A DNA stretch of 64,000 nucleotides from assembly GCF_001954195.1 (NCBI RefSeq), contig NZ_MBES01000032.1, positions 1 to 64,000 on the forward strand, written 5' to 3'. This stretch comes from Mycobacterium sp. IS-1264. Its GTDB lineage: Bacteria; Actinomycetota; Actinomycetes; Mycobacteriales; Mycobacteriaceae. A program made the translations under genes and the position numbers. Shown one piece after another: positions 47,335 through 57,488 of the stretch; position 1 is the first letter of the stretch, and the number at the start of each line of letters is the position of its first letter. The notes beneath the pieces were generated by a model. That model searched no databases, was not told where the DNA came from, and worked only from the letters and a program-made list of their open reading frames with translations.

Positions 47335-48717
47335 TCACGCCGGCGTTGGCGAGGCAACCGCCTCGGTATCGAGTGCCATCACCTCGGCCGCCGCGCGTTC
47401 GCCGGAGCGGATCGCGCCGTCGATCCAGCCGCACATGATCGCGGAGCTCTCCGTCCCGGCCCAGTGGACGCGGCCGCATGGCTCGCGCAGGGTGTATCCG
47501 AACTCGGTGAGCACGCCCGGCGGGGCGTGGCCGATCATCCCGCCGCCGGAGTAGCGCTCGGTGGTCCAGTTCTGCTCGTGGAATTCCAGCGGCGCTTTGG
47601 CCTTGCTGCCGAACCGGTCGACGAGTTCGCCGATGACGATTGCTTTTCGTTCGGCCTCGTCGAGTTTTGTCAGCCGGCGCGCCGCGGGGCCTTCGGTGAT
47701 GACGCACATGATCCCGGGGTTACCAGTGTCCGTGCACGCATCGATGGTCAGGGAGGCCGGGGTTCCCGGTGCGGCCGACTGGCCGGACAGCCCATCGGCG
47801 CGCCAGAACGGCTCGTCGTAGATCGCCGAGATCTTGATGACCGCGCCGCTGGGCATCCGCTGATGCAGCAGCGCCCGATCCACCGGGAGCATCGGCTCGT
47901 AGACGATCGAGCTGGCGACCGCCAACGGTATCGCCACGATGGCCCGCCGAGCCCGCACCGTCAAACCGTCCGCGCTCACGGTCACGCCCTCGTCGTCTTG
48001 GCTGATCTGCCGGACCGGCTGCGAAAGGTGCAGCGCGTCGCCCAGTGCGGCCACCATCGGGCGGTGCAGGGCGCCCATCCCACCCACGGGCCGGGCTTCC
48101 TGGGCGCCGCCCTTGACTGAAATGACGAACGTCGCACCCCCGCCGGAGGACCCCATCTGCGTCAGCGCCCACAGCAGCGACGTCTCCGACCCCGCCGAGG
48201 TGTAGGTGCCGGCCAGCACCATGTCCAGCATCTCGCGGGCTTGCTTGGACATGGTGTTGTTCGCGATCCATTCACCAACGGTGATGCGGTCCCACTCGGC
48301 GGCGTGCTTTGCCTCCCACGGCGCTTCGAGCGGGATCGATTTGCACATCTTGTCGAACGAGAGCAAACCGATGCCAAGGTTGGTGACGGCCCAGGGGCTC
48401 ATCGTCCACGGGATGGTGCCGCCATAGCGGTGCTTCTTGCCGCCGACGATCATCATCGATTCACCGTCGAGGTGTTGTTTGTATTCCGGCACACCGAATT
48501 CGCTCATCATCGCGTAGATCCGGTCCTGGCCAGGCCCGATCCAGGCGCCGCCGCGGTCGATCCACACGCCGTCGTCACGAGTGACGGTGAACGTGCGACC
48601 GCCGACCCGGTCGCGCGCCTCCAGCAGGGCCACCGAGCGGCCCGCCTGCTTCAGCCGGAACGCGGCCGTCAAACCGGCGAAACCCGCTCCGACCACGCAA
48701 AAATCGACATCGGCCAC
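47335..48717 (-). CDS. Flavin monoamine oxidase-family protein
   Basis: 460 residues, of the AofH/MAO family. The FAD motif VVGAGFAGLTAAFRLKQAG (8-26), GGRTF and the C-terminal FAD motif WAGTESSAIMCGWIDGAIRSG are intact. In human MAO the covalent flavin cysteine lies in SGGCY; here the same place reads SGGGM, so FAD is probably non-covalent, as in fungal MAO-N. It oxidises primary amines or related compounds; the substrate is unknown. It is convergent with DoxX, 5 bp apart. Confidence 0.87.
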   Translation of the reverse strand: MADVDFCVVGAGFAGLTAAFRLKQAGRSVALLEARDRVGGRTFTVTRDDGVWIDRGGAWIGPGQDRIYAMMSEFGVPEYKQHLDGESMMIVGGKKHRYGGTIPWTMSPWAVTNLGIGLLSFDKMCKSIPLEAPWEAKHAAEWDRITVGEWIANNTMSKQAREMLDMVLAGTYTSAGSETSLLWALTQMGSSGGGATFVISVKGGAQEARPVGGMGALHRPMVAALGDALHLSQPVRQISQDDEGVTVSADGLTVRARRAIVAIPLAVASSIVYEPMLPVDRALLHQRMPSGAVIKISAIYDEPFWRADGLSGQSAAPGTPASLTIDACTDTGNPGIMCVITEGPAARRLTKLDEAERKAIVIGELVDRFGSKAKAPLEFHEQNWTTERYSGGGMIGHAPPGVLTEFGYTLREPCGRVHWAGTESSAIMCGWIDGAIRSGERAAAEVMALDTEAVASPTPA

Positions 48718-48848
48718 GACTGGCTCCTCACCTAGCCCCGCCCCAGCAGCAAACTACACCGATAGCGGCGCGCGACGTGGCGTGTTTACCCGGATTTCTC
48801 GGGTTGCTCGACGGTTTGACTTCCGGACCGGTTGCGGGCCGCGGCCGC

Positions 48849-49943
48849 TCACAGGTGATGGGCCCGATTGCCACCGCATCGTTTGGCCGTGTACATCGCG
48901 CTGTCGGCGACGTCGATGAGTTTTTCAATGAGTCCGAGTGCGTCGAATGTGCCCATCGGGGGTAGTTCGGCGGTCGCCGTACCGATGCTGGCCGTCAGTC
49001 CCAGGGGAAGCTCGGCGATGGCGGCACGCAATCGCGCCGAGATTGGCTCGGCGTCCGGCGACGGGCTAGTGGCGGCGATGAGGAACTCTTCCCCGCCCGC
49101 GCGGCAAACCAATGCCGTCGGCGACACTTGCTGCCGCAACACGCCGGCGACGGCGATCAGCGCGCGGTCACCCGCGGCGTGACCGAAGGTGTCATTAATG
49201 CGTTTGAACGCGTCGAGGTCGATCATGACCATGGTCAGATGGGTCGTGTCAGCGTGTGGATTGGTCAGTCTGCGGGTGAGCGCGGCGATGAACCCTCTAC
49301 GGTTGAACAGGCCGGTCAGCGCGTCTTCGTCGGCGCGTACTGCGTATGTCCCCATTGCGCGCGACATCCCGCGCATCGCCAGGGGGACCGACAAGTTGAG
49401 CATTGAGATCACCCAAAACGCGGCGATTCCCGTTCCGGTGTCGCTCTCGCGAGCCAGGTGCACGGCAGCCACGACAGAGACTGTGACCGCCAAGCCGACG
49501 TTGAACACCAGAAGTCTATTGCTGTGAAACAGCGCGACATATCCGCTATTAATCGCCAGAGCGCTGCAGCCCACTGCCGCCAGGGCGGCGGTTGGCTGGG
49601 TCAGGCTCCACCCGGCGATGCATGTCGCGGCGACAACCCCGAAGATTTCCGATTGGATCCGGGTCGGCCAGCGCGTCAACCAGAAGACACTTACCGCAAC
49701 GACGAACCCTGCCGCGGTCGCATTGATGAGCACGACCCCGGCGGTGCGGTGATGCGTGCTGAGCAGTGAGGTCACCGGGACAAGCGCCGATATCAGGGAG
49801 ATGACGGCCAGGGTCCACTGCGTCGCGCGAAGCAGCCCGCGGTCGCGCAAGATATCCGTGATCCAGTCGAACTGATCAGCCCGAGCCAGCCACGACGCGA
49901 ATCGGGACACGCTTCGCACCTCCCTTCGGAGATAGCTCAGCAT
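48849..49943 (-). CDS. Membrane GGDEF protein (putative diguanylate cyclase)
   Basis: 364 residues. Six hydrophobic helices lie at about 41-62, 68-90, 97-117, 119-139, 143-163 and 172-190. A GGDEF domain spans about 203-364: the metal Asp is in [20 protein letters not shown] and the active loop is GGEEF at 283-287. No RxxD inhibitory site precedes the loop, so product feedback at the I-site is unlikely. ATG 49943 is chosen; upstream in-frame codons lie under prpD. M. tuberculosis has only one GGDEF protein (Rv1354c), so this is an extra. It is divergent from prpD. Confidence 0.86.
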   Translation of the reverse strand: MLSYLRREVRSVSRFASWLARADQFDWITDILRDRGLLRATQWTLAVISLISALVPVTSLLSTHHRTAGVVLINATAAGFVVAVSVFWLTRWPTRIQSEIFGVVAATCIAGWSLTQPTAALAAVGCSALAINSGYVALFHSNRLLVFNVGLAVTVSVVAAVHLARESDTGTGIAAFWVISMLNLSVPLAMRGMSRAMGTYAVRADEDALTGLFNRRGFIAALTRRLTNPHADTTHLTMVMIDLDAFKRINDTFGHAAGDRALIAVAGVLRQQVSPTALVCRAGGEEFLIAATSPSPDAEPISARLRAAIAELPLGLTASIGTATAELPPMGTFDALGLIEKLIDVADSAMYTAKRCGGNRAHHL

Positions 49944-50033
49944 CAAACTCCGGTCGGGGGAGCAATTGTGACAAATCGGCAAACGTCCAGTTCGAATATT
50001 GACCCGCAACCGGCTTTGCATAGGGTGCGGCTC

Positions 50034-51524
50034 ATGTTGGTGCATACCGTTCGGACGCGGCGTAGCTCCGATGACTTTCCGCGCGCCGAACATCTGGCCG
50101 CCAAGATCGCCGAGGTCGCCGCCGATCCGGTTGCCGTCGAGCCGGATACCGCGGAGATGGTGGCGAATCGGATCATCGACAACGCCGCCGTCAGCGCCGC
50201 GGCCGTGCTGCGCCGTCCGGTCGCCGTGGCCCGCATGCAGGCGCTGGCGCATCCCGCGCGGCCGGGGGCTGCGGTCTTCGGCGTCGGGGGCGGTTATTCG
50301 GCCGAATGGGCGGCGTGGGCCAACGGCGTCGCCGTGCGCGAGCTCGACTTCCACGACACGTTTCTGGCCGCGGAATACTCTCATCCCGGCGACAACATCC
50401 CGCCACTCGTCGCGGTGGCGCAGCAGCTCGGCGTGCCCGGTGCCGACCTGATGCGCGGCGTGGCGACCGCATACGAAATCCAGATCGGCCTGTCGCGCGG
50501 AATCTGCTTGCACGAGCACAAGATTGACCATGTCGCGCATCTCGGACCCTCGGTGGCCGCCGGTCTGGGAACCATGCTTCGGCTGGACACCGAGACCATT
50601 TACCACGCGATCGGACAAGCGCTGCACCTGACAACGAGCACCCGCCAATCCCGCAAGGGCCTGATCTCCAGCTGGAAGGCGTTCGCGCCGGCGCACGCCG
50701 GAAAGATCGCCATCGAGGCGGTCGACCGGGCGATGCGCGGCGAGCGCTCACCGGCGCCGATTTGGGAGGGCGAGGACGGCGTGATCGCCTGGCTGCTGGG
50801 TGGACCCGAGCGCGAGTATCACGTGCCGCTGCCCGCTCCCGGCGAGCCGAAGCGGGCCATCCTGGACAGCTACACCAAGGAGCATTCGGCGGAGTACCAG
50901 AGTCAGGCGCCGATCGACATGGCACGGCGGCTGCGCCAGCGCCTAGGCGATCTCGACGAGGTCGCCTCGATCGTGCTGCACACCAGCCACCACACCCACG
51001 TGGTGATCGGGACGGGATCTGGGGATCCGCAAAAGTTCGATCCCGACGCGTCACGGGAAACGCTCGACCACTCGCTGCCCTATATCTTTGCCGTCGCACT
51101 GCAGGACGGCGCCTGGCATCACGAACGCTCCTACGCGCCGGAGCGTGCCCACCGGCGCGACACCGTCGAGCTGTGGCGCAAGATCTCCACCGTCGAAGAC
51201 CAAGAATGGACCCGCCGGTACCACTCGACGGATCCGGCCTTCGGCGCCCGGGCGGAGGTGACCCTCAAGAGCGGCGAGGTGATCTGTGACGAGCTGGCCG
51301 TCGCCGACGCACATCCATTGGGGGCGCGGCCTTTTCGGCGCCCGCAGTATGTGCAGAAGTTCTCCGACCTCGCCGACGGCATCGTCGACCCCGCCGAGCA
51401 GCGCCGGTTTCTGTCCGCGGTGGAATCGCTGGCCGAGCTCGAGGCCGTGGATGCGCTGAACGTGGTGATCGACCCGCGGGTACTGCAGACGGCGCCGGTC
51501 ATCCCGCCGGGGATCTTCGGCTGA
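50034..51524 (+). CDS. prpD: 2-methylcitrate dehydratase
   Basis: 496 residues, counterpart of Rv1130. Family motifs: [62 protein letters not shown] and [19 protein letters not shown]. It dehydrates 2-methylcitrate in the methylcitrate cycle that removes propionyl-CoA from cholesterol and odd-chain lipids. ATG 50034 is used; GTG 50040 is also possible. Unlike in M. tuberculosis, no prpC follows and no prpR stands upstream in this window. Confidence 0.94.
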   Translation: MLVHTVRTRRSSDDFPRAEHLAAKIAEVAADPVAVEPDTAEMVANRIIDNAAVSAAAVLRRPVAVARMQALAHPARPGAAVFGVGGGYSAEWAAWANGVAVRELDFHDTFLAAEYSHPGDNIPPLVAVAQQLGVPGADLMRGVATAYEIQIGLSRGICLHEHKIDHVAHLGPSVAAGLGTMLRLDTETIYHAIGQALHLTTSTRQSRKGLISSWKAFAPAHAGKIAIEAVDRAMRGERSPAPIWEGEDGVIAWLLGGPEREYHVPLPAPGEPKRAILDSYTKEHSAEYQSQAPIDMARRLRQRLGDLDEVASIVLHTSHHTHVVIGTGSGDPQKFDPDASRETLDHSLPYIFAVALQDGAWHHERSYAPERAHRRDTVELWRKISTVEDQEWTRRYHSTDPAFGARAEVTLKSGEVICDELAVADAHPLGARPFRRPQYVQKFSDLADGIVDPAEQRRFLSAVESLAELEAVDALNVVIDPRVLQTAPVIPPGIFG

Positions 51525-51548
51525 GTTCGATTGTGCTGCCTTGGCTTT

Positions 51549-51603
51549 GAGTGTGAATCGTGGGTGAATCCGCCCGGCGTGTCGCCGCCGTGGGCTCACA
51601 CTC
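51549..51603. terminator. Hairpin between convergent prpD and a small secreted-protein gene
   Basis: GAGTGTGA (51549-51556) pairs with TCACACTC (51596-51603). A second copy of the right arm, GCACACTCGAG, follows at about 51616. The position between convergent genes fits a two-way terminator. The arm shares GTGTGAATC with the metB/greA hairpin. Confidence 0.45.
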
Positions 51604-51634
51604 GAAGCCGTTTGCGCACACTCGAGCGGTCGGG

Positions 51635-51862
51635 CTAAGGCGTGGAGGGTCCGCCGTACTGCCACACCAGCGTGTGGTCGCCGGTCATCGTCGGGTTGCA
51701 CCACATCATCCGGGCATTGACGTCTTTGGTGGTTGCGTGCAATACCCTGCACGTATCTCCGGGTGCCGGTGGGTCGGCGCGAGCGGTACCGCCCGCCGCG
51801 GCGAATGCGACCGGTGCCACGGCAGCGATCAGCGCCGCGATGCCGTATCGAAATTTGCTCAT
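51635..51862 (-). CDS. Small secreted protein, function unknown
   Basis: 75 residues. A signal peptide (MSKFRYGIAALIAAVAPVAF, cleavage near ARA-DPP) is followed by a mature part of about 45 residues with two cysteines (DTCRVLHATTK and MMWCNPTM) likely joined by a disulfide. ATG 51862 has a GGGGAGA ribosome binding site. Such tiny exported proteins are common in mycobacteria. It is divergent from the DUF3556 gene. Confidence 0.75.
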   Translation of the reverse strand: MSKFRYGIAALIAAVAPVAFAAAGGTARADPPAPGDTCRVLHATTKDVNARMMWCNPTMTGDHTLVWQYGGPSTP

Positions 51863-51958
51863 GATGGATGTCTCCCCAGGACATGCCGACCCGACCTCAC
51901 CGTATCCGGCGAAAGAGCCGCAGGCAAAGGATTCTTGCCCCTACCCAAGCCATGCGCC

Positions 51959-51984
51959 TAGAACGCGTTCTAATCTGTCAAACC
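51959..51984 (+). promoter_or_regulatory. KstR-like operator and leaderless promoter of the DUF3556 gene
   Basis: TAGAACGCGTTCTA (51959-51972) is a perfect palindrome and matches TNNAACNNGTTNNA in full. TAATCT (51971-51976) is a good -10 overlapping its last two bases. Eight bases later comes ATG 51985, so the mRNA would be leaderless. This repeats the hsd arrangement at 26656. Another TetR-family factor with a similar site is the alternative. Confidence 0.65.
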
Positions 51985-53724
51985 ATGGGATTTCTCAAGC
52001 CTGATCTGCCGCAGATCGACATGGCCGAGTGGAGCAAGGGCACCCGCAGCGAGAAGATCCGCCCGATGGCCAAGCACTGGGCCGAGGTGGGCTTCGGCAC
52101 ACCCGTCGCGCTGCACCTGTTCTACGTCGTCAAAATCCTTCTCTACATCCTTTTCGCGTGGTTGTTTGCCTCGGCCACCAACGGAATCGGCGGGTTCACC
52201 AACGTCGCGTCGTGGTGGTCGGAACCGATCGTGTTCGAGAAGGTCGTGCTCTACACGATGCTCTTCGAGGTGATCGGGCTGGGCTGCGGCTTCGGTCCGC
52301 TGAACAACCGGTTCTTCCCACCCCTGGGCTCGATCCTGTACTGGATGCGGTTCGGCACCATCCGGTTGCCACCGTGGCCCGATCGCGTGCCGGGGACCAG
52401 CGGCACCAAGCGCACCCCGTTCGATGTCGCGCTGTACGCGCTGCTGTTGCTGGTGACGCTGCGGGCGCTCTTCTCGGACGGTACCGGGCCGGTGCCCGAG
52501 CTCGGCACGACGATCGGGCTGCTCCCGACGTGGGAAATCGTGACGATCCTGCTCCTCGTCGGCGTGCTGGGGCTACGCGACAAGGTGATCTTTCTCGCCG
52601 CTCGCGGCGAGGTGTACGTGACCTTGACGGTGACGTTCTTATTCGGGGGCGTCGACATGATCGTCGCCGCGAAGCTGGTGTTTCTGGTGATCTGGATGGG
52701 CGCGGCGACGTCGAAGCTCAACAAGCACTTCCCGTTCGTGATCTCCACGATGATGTCCAACAACCCGCTGATGCGGCCCCGATGGCTGAAACGGCGCTTC
52801 TTCGAGAAGTTCCCGGACGACCTGCGGCCCGGGCTGCTGTCGCGGCTGCTCGCTCACCTGAGCACCGCCATCGAGATGTTGGTCCCGCTGCCGCTGTTCT
52901 TCTGCCACGGCGGCTGGCCGACCACGATCGCGGCCATCGTCATGGTGTGCTTCCACCTGGGAATCCTGGTGTCCATCCCCATGGGGGTGCCGCTGGAGTG
53001 GAACGTCTTCATGATCTTCGGGGTGTTGTCGTTGTTCGTCGCGCATGCCCGCTTGGGCTTGGGCGATCTGAAACACCCTGTGCCGGTAGCGATCCTGTTC
53101 GTCGTCATCGCGGGAATCGTCGCGCTGGGCAACATGTTCCCGCGCAAGATCTCGTTCCTGCCGGGCATGCGCTATTACGCCGGAAACTGGGACACCACGC
53201 TGTGGTGCATCAAGCCTTCGGCCAACGACAAGATCAGCCGGGGCATCGTGGCGATCGCCAGCATGCCGCAGGCGCAGCTGGAGCGGTTCTACGGCAGCCC
53301 GGAAGCCGCGCAGATCCCGATCTACATGGGCTATGCGTTCCGCGGATTCAACACGCATGGCCGCGCGCTGTTCACGTTGGCGCACCGCGCGATGGCCGGC
53401 CAGAACGAGGACGACTATGTCATCACCGATGGCGAGCGCATCTGCAGCACCGCCATCGGCTGGAACTTCGGCGACGGCCACATGCACAACGAACAACTGA
53501 TCACCGCGATGCAGGAGCGCTGTCACTTCGAGCCGGGCGAGGTGCGCGTGGTCCTGCTCGACGCGCAGCCGATCCACAAGCAGACCCAGGAATATCGCCT
53601 AGTCGACGCCGCCACAGGCGAATTCGAGCGCGGCATCGTCCGGGTCGCCGACATGGTGACCCGGCAACCGTGGGCCGACGACGTCCCGGTCCAGGTGCTG
53701 TCCGGGACTGCCGCGTCAACCTAG
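51985..53724 (+). CDS. DUF3556 multi-pass membrane protein
   Basis: 579 residues, counterpart of Rv1132. About ten hydrophobic helices occupy residues 40-400, and a soluble C-terminal part of about 180 residues follows ([20 protein letters not shown] onward). Conserved-looking features are [17 protein letters not shown] after a helix and [13 protein letters not shown] near the end. The function is unknown. The KstR-like site over its promoter suggests a link to sterol growth. It overlaps metE by 4 bp at their 3' ends. Confidence 0.83.
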   Translation: MGFLKPDLPQIDMAEWSKGTRSEKIRPMAKHWAEVGFGTPVALHLFYVVKILLYILFAWLFASATNGIGGFTNVASWWSEPIVFEKVVLYTMLFEVIGLGCGFGPLNNRFFPPLGSILYWMRFGTIRLPPWPDRVPGTSGTKRTPFDVALYALLLLVTLRALFSDGTGPVPELGTTIGLLPTWEIVTILLLVGVLGLRDKVIFLAARGEVYVTLTVTFLFGGVDMIVAAKLVFLVIWMGAATSKLNKHFPFVISTMMSNNPLMRPRWLKRRFFEKFPDDLRPGLLSRLLAHLSTAIEMLVPLPLFFCHGGWPTTIAAIVMVCFHLGILVSIPMGVPLEWNVFMIFGVLSLFVAHARLGLGDLKHPVPVAILFVVIAGIVALGNMFPRKISFLPGMRYYAGNWDTTLWCIKPSANDKISRGIVAIASMPQAQLERFYGSPEAAQIPIYMGYAFRGFNTHGRALFTLAHRAMAGQNEDDYVITDGERICSTAIGWNFGDGHMHNEQLITAMQERCHFEPGEVRVVLLDAQPIHKQTQEYRLVDAATGEFERGIVRVADMVTRQPWADDVPVQVLSGTAAST

Positions 53725-56003
53725 GCCGACGCCCGGACTTCCCGCGCGGCGGCGACCATGTTCCGCAGCGACGCGGTGACCTCGTCGACGTTGCGGGTCT
53801 TCAGCCCGCAGTCGGGATTGACCCAAAGCCGTTGCGCCGGAACGGCGCGCAGCGCCGCACGCAACGACTCGGCCATTTCGCGTTCGCTCGGCACCCGCGG
53901 CGAGTGGATGTCATAGACGCCCGGACCTACGCTGTTGGCGAAGCCGGCGGCGTTCAGGTCGTCCAGTACCTCCATGTGTGAGCGCGCCGCCTCGATGGAC
54001 GTGACGTCGGCGTCGAGGTCGGCGATGGCGCCGATGACGTCGCCGAACTCCGAGTAGCACAGGTGCGTGTGGATCTGCGTCGAGTCGGCTACCCCGGACG
54101 TGGCCAACCGGAAAGCGCCTACGGCCCAACGCAAGTACTCGTCCTGCTCGGCGCGACGCAACGGCAGTAGCTCGCGCAACGCCGGCTCGTCGACCTGGAT
54201 GACCGCGATACCGGCGTCCTGCAGATCCACGGTCTCGTCCCGAATCGCCAGGGCCACTTGGTTGGCGGTATCGGCCAGCGGCTGGTCGTCGCGGACGAAC
54301 GACCACGCCAGGATCGTGACAGGCCCCGTCAACATCCCCTTCACCGGCTTGTCGGTCAGCGACTGCGCATACGTGATCCACTCGACCGTCATCGGATGGG
54401 TGCGCACCACGTCGCCGTAAAGGATCGGCGGGCGCACGCAGCGGCTGCCGTAGGACTGCACCCAGCCGTTCTGGGTGGCGAAGAAGCCCTCGAGCTGCTC
54501 GGCGAAGTACTGCACCATGTCGTTGCGCTCCGGCTCACCGTGCACCAGCACGTCCAGGCCGAGTTGCTCCTGCAGCGCGATGACGTCGGCGATCTCCTTG
54601 CGCATCTTGCCGACGTACTCGGCCTCGTCGATCTCACCGGCCCGAAAGGCCGCGCGTGCCTTGCGGATTGCCGACGTCTGCGGGTACGAGCCGATCGTCG
54701 TGGTCGGCAGCGGGGGCAGCTGTAGCCGCGCCTCCTGGCTCGCGCGGCGGGCGGCCGCGTCACCGCGATGGGTGCCCGACGCGACGATCGAGTCGATCCG
54801 GGCCCGGACTTGTCCGTTGTGCAGCCGCGGGTCGCCGCGACGGGAGGCCACGGCGGCGTTGGACGCCGCGATCTCGTCGGCGACGGTGTCGCGTCCGTCG
54901 TGCAGCGCCCGCGCCAGCGTCACCACCTCGGCGACCTTCTCCCGCCCGAAGGCCAGCCAGCCGCGCAGGGCGTCGTCGAGCTCGGTTTCCGGCTCCAGCG
55001 AGTACGGCACGTGCATCGTCGAGCACGACGTCGATACCGCGACGTTGGCCGCCGAGCCGAGCAGGGTCGCCAGTTTGCCCAGCGCCGCCTCCAGGTCGGT
55101 GCGCCAGACATTGCGTCCGTCGACGATGCCCGCCACCAGGGTCTTGCCGACCAATTCCGGGATGCCGGCCGCGGCCGTCTCGGTGCCGGCGACCAGGTCG
55201 ACGCCGATCGCCTCAATGGGTGTGCGGGCGAGTCCCGCCAGGGACGCGCCCGGGTCGCCGAAGTAGGTCGCGACGTGGATCGCGGGGCGGTTGCTCGCCG
55301 AGCCCAGCGCGTTGTAGACGGCCTCGGCCAGCGCGGGCGCGTCGGGGGAGATGTCGGTTACCAGCGCCGGCTCGTCGAACTGCACCCACTGCGCGCCGTT
55401 GTCGGCGAGCAGCGACAGCAGCTCGGAGTAGATCGGGACCAGCTCCCGCAGCCGCCCGATCGGTGCATCCCCGCCGTTGACGCCCTTGCTCAACAGCAGG
55501 AAGGTCACCGGTCCGATGACGACCGGACGCGCCGGAATGCCTTGTCCGAGCGCCTCTTTCAGCTCGGAAAGGACCTTGTCCGGGTTCAGCGCGAACCGGG
55601 TTGCGGGCTCGATCTCGGGAACCAGGTAGTGGTAGTTGGTGTCGAACCACTTGGTCATCTCCAGCGGCGCGACCTCGTCATTGCCGCGCGCGGCGGCGAA
55701 GTATCGGTCGAGCTCGTCGGGCACATTCGCGGCCCTGGCCGGTAGGGCGCCGAGCATGACGGCCGTGTCGAGCATCTGGTCGTAGTACGAGAAGGTGTTC
55801 ACCGGCACCGAATCCAGGCCGGCGGCCGCCAGGCTTGCCCACATGTCGTGGCGCAATGTGGCGGCGACGGACTCCAATTCCGATCGGCTGGTGCGTCCGG
55901 CCCAGTAGCCTTCGGTCGCGCGCTTGAGTTCGCGTTTCGGGCCGATGCGCGGCGAGCCGGTAACCGTGGCGGTGAATGGTTGACTACTTACGAAGTGAGT
56001 CAC
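53721..56003 (-). CDS. metE: Cobalamin-independent methionine synthase
   Basis: Transfers a methyl group from 5-methyltetrahydrofolate (polyglutamate) to homocysteine, using zinc. 760 residues, as in Rv1133c (759). The two barrels are clear: the N-terminal folate part ([19 protein letters not shown]) and the C-terminal catalytic part with zinc ligands in THLCYSEFG and [10 protein letters not shown] choose GTG 56003 since AAGGA lies 7 nt before it; ATG 56018 has no ribosome binding site. A cobalamin riboswitch upstream should turn it off when B12 is present, leaving the task to MetH. Confidence 0.95.
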   Translation of the reverse strand: MTHFVSSQPFTATVTGSPRIGPKRELKRATEGYWAGRTSRSELESVAATLRHDMWASLAAAGLDSVPVNTFSYYDQMLDTAVMLGALPARAANVPDELDRYFAAARGNDEVAPLEMTKWFDTNYHYLVPEIEPATRFALNPDKVLSELKEALGQGIPARPVVIGPVTFLLLSKGVNGGDAPIGRLRELVPIYSELLSLLADNGAQWVQFDEPALVTDISPDAPALAEAVYNALGSASNRPAIHVATYFGDPGASLAGLARTPIEAIGVDLVAGTETAAAGIPELVGKTLVAGIVDGRNVWRTDLEAALGKLATLLGSAANVAVSTSCSTMHVPYSLEPETELDDALRGWLAFGREKVAEVVTLARALHDGRDTVADEIAASNAAVASRRGDPRLHNGQVRARIDSIVASGTHRGDAAARRASQEARLQLPPLPTTTIGSYPQTSAIRKARAAFRAGEIDEAEYVGKMRKEIADVIALQEQLGLDVLVHGEPERNDMVQYFAEQLEGFFATQNGWVQSYGSRCVRPPILYGDVVRTHPMTVEWITYAQSLTDKPVKGMLTGPVTILAWSFVRDDQPLADTANQVALAIRDETVDLQDAGIAVIQVDEPALRELLPLRRAEQDEYLRWAVGAFRLATSGVADSTQIHTHLCYSEFGDVIGAIADLDADVTSIEAARSHMEVLDDLNAAGFANSVGPGVYDIHSPRVPSEREMAESLRAALRAVPAQRLWVNPDCGLKTRNVDEVTASLRNMVAAAREVRASA

Positions 56004-56104
56004 GATGTCGTCCTTCATTCGACGGTTTGGCACACCAACCGCAACGGCCGGGGCCAAACGCCCATTCCAGGAGGCGATGAGCCCGCCGGACGCGGCGCGC
56101 CCGG

Positions 56105-56284
56105 CACAGTCGGCAGGTTTTCGGACTCGCAGGCGCCCATAGTCGTAGTGCTCCTACTGGCCGTCGCTTCCCGGTCTCTTTGAAATCAGTGCGTTGCGAC
56201 GGCGGTCGTTCCTGCATACCGCTACGGGACTGTCCCGGACTTTCACCGGGTTCCCGCTCGCGACGCGTGTCTAACCTGCCTCGC
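56105..56284 (-). promoter_or_regulatory. Cobalamin (B12) riboswitch of metE
   Basis: On the minus strand the leader contains CCGGTGAAAGTCCGGGAC (56249-56232), the conserved P3-P4 core, then CCCGTAGCGGT, and later the B12 box GAGTCCGAAAACCTGCC (about 56127-56111). GGCAGGTT (56280-56273) pairs with AACCTGCC of the box to close the P1 stem. A GCCGG/CCGGC hairpin follows and may be the expression switch. The distance to the metE start is about 100 nt. M. tuberculosis metE is known to be B12-riboswitch controlled. Confidence 0.92.
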
Positions 56285-56298
56285 TCGATGCCGGCGCG

Positions 56299-56940
56299 TC
56301 AGTCGGCCAGCGCCTTCGCGATGGGCACTTCGCCATTGTTGAATCCGATGGTGCGGCGGATGGTGGAGTCGTCTGCCAGCGCGGCCGCGACGACAAGCGC
56401 GACGTCGGCTCGCGACACCTCACCATTGCCCTTGCCGATCGCGATCCGGCCGGTGGCGGGTTCGAGGGTGAGCCGGCCCGGTCCCAGCACCGTCCAGTCC
56501 AGCGCGCTGGAGCGCAGATGGGCATCGGCGGCGGCCTTGGCCTCGGCGTACGGAAAGAACGGATTATCGTGCGATACACCATGATCCGAACCGGCACCGA
56601 AGTACGACACCATCACGAACCGCGGCACGCCCGCCTGCCCGGCCGCATCGATAACCCGGATCGCGGCGTCGCGGTCGACGGCATAGGTGCGCGCCGGATT
56701 GCCACCACCGGCTCCGGCGGAGAAGACGACCGCGTCGTGCCCGCTCAGCAGTTCGGCGAGCGCGGGGGTATCCAGCTGCTCGATATCGGCCACCACCGGC
56801 TGGGCGCCGGTGGCCGCGACGTCGTCGGAGTGCTCGGGATTGCGGAAGACCGAGGTCACCTCGTCGCCGCGCTCGGAGAGGATGTGGGCCAGCTGCAGCG
56901 CGACCTTGCCGTGGCCGCCGATGATGACGATGCGTGCCAT
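56299..56940 (-). CDS. NAD(P)-binding atypical SDR (NmrA/YwnB-like)
   Basis: 213 residues. The Rossmann start RIVIIGGHGKVALQLAHIL and the segment VVFSAGAGGGNPARTYAVDR fit the atypical SDR family of NAD(P)H-binding epimerase-like proteins. MVSYFGAG takes the place of the classical active-site Tyr region. These proteins reduce flavins or small carbonyls or act as redox sensors; the substrate is unknown. ATG 56940. It lies just upstream of the metE leader. Confidence 0.8.
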   Translation of the reverse strand: MARIVIIGGHGKVALQLAHILSERGDEVTSVFRNPEHSDDVAATGAQPVVADIEQLDTPALAELLSGHDAVVFSAGAGGGNPARTYAVDRDAAIRVIDAAGQAGVPRFVMVSYFGAGSDHGVSHDNPFFPYAEAKAAADAHLRSSALDWTVLGPGRLTLEPATGRIAIGKGNGEVSRADVALVVAAALADDSTIRRTIGFNNGEVPIAKALAD

Positions 56941-57101
56941 GCCCCGACGGTACTGCCGTGTCGTGGGTCAGGGTGAGAAAGCTGGTCCGCGATGTTGGGA
57001 TCGGTAGCAACGCAGGCGGTGCAAATTTTGAGTCAGCAAAAATGCGGTAACACCCCCTGCCGCCCGCCGGGGAGGCCGCGCTGAACAAGGAGAAACGCGA
57101 C

Positions 57102-57428
57102 ATGAACAGCACCCGCAGCCTACGACGAGGAATCACAGGGCTAGCGACGGCGACGTTGCTGTTTGCCGGTGGCGGGCTGGGCGCAGGCATCGCCCAGGCG
57201 CAAGGACCCGGCCCACATCACTGGTGCCCAGGGGATTCCATCTACTACCCGACGGGGCCAGGCCCACATTACGGCTGGGACTGGAATGTCTGCCACACCT
57301 ATTACTGGGTCAACGGGAAGGGCAATGTTCCCTATGACGGCAAGCTGCCCAGCGATCTTTACGACGGAACGAATCCCCCACCGACGGCGGACAACCCCAC
57401 GTGCCGCGTCATTGGGTGTGCCCCCTAA
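57102..57428 (+). CDS. Secreted small protein, function unknown
   Basis: 108 residues. A signal peptide (about 1-33, ending AGIAQAQ) is followed by a Gly/Pro/His/Tyr/Trp-rich mature chain with four Cys (HHWCPGDS, WNVCHTYYW, NPTCRVIGC). ATG 57102 has an AAGGAGAAA ribosome binding site. I recognise no domain; similar short Trp/Tyr-rich exported proteins are found in mycobacteria. The 160-bp gap before it is AT-richer than average and holds no other element I can name. Confidence 0.72.
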   Translation: MNSTRSLRRGITGLATATLLFAGGGLGAGIAQAQGPGPHHWCPGDSIYYPTGPGPHYGWDWNVCHTYYWVNGKGNVPYDGKLPSDLYDGTNPPPTADNPTCRVIGCAP

Positions 57429-57451
57429 CGAGGCGCCGGCACCCTAGGGGA

Positions 57452-57478
57452 TGGTGGGCCGGCCGCACTGACCCACCA
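57452..57478. terminator. Hairpin between convergent genes
   Basis: TGGTGGG (57452-57458) pairs with CCCACCA (57472-57478), with a 13-nt loop. It lies between the secreted-protein gene and the convergent SDR gene. Confidence 0.5.
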
Positions 57479-57488
57479 CCTGCCGCCG

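Noticed and set aside
54475-55745. Long plus-strand frames inside metE
   Set aside because: Antisense shadows with Arg/Ser/Pro-rich composition; metE is certain.
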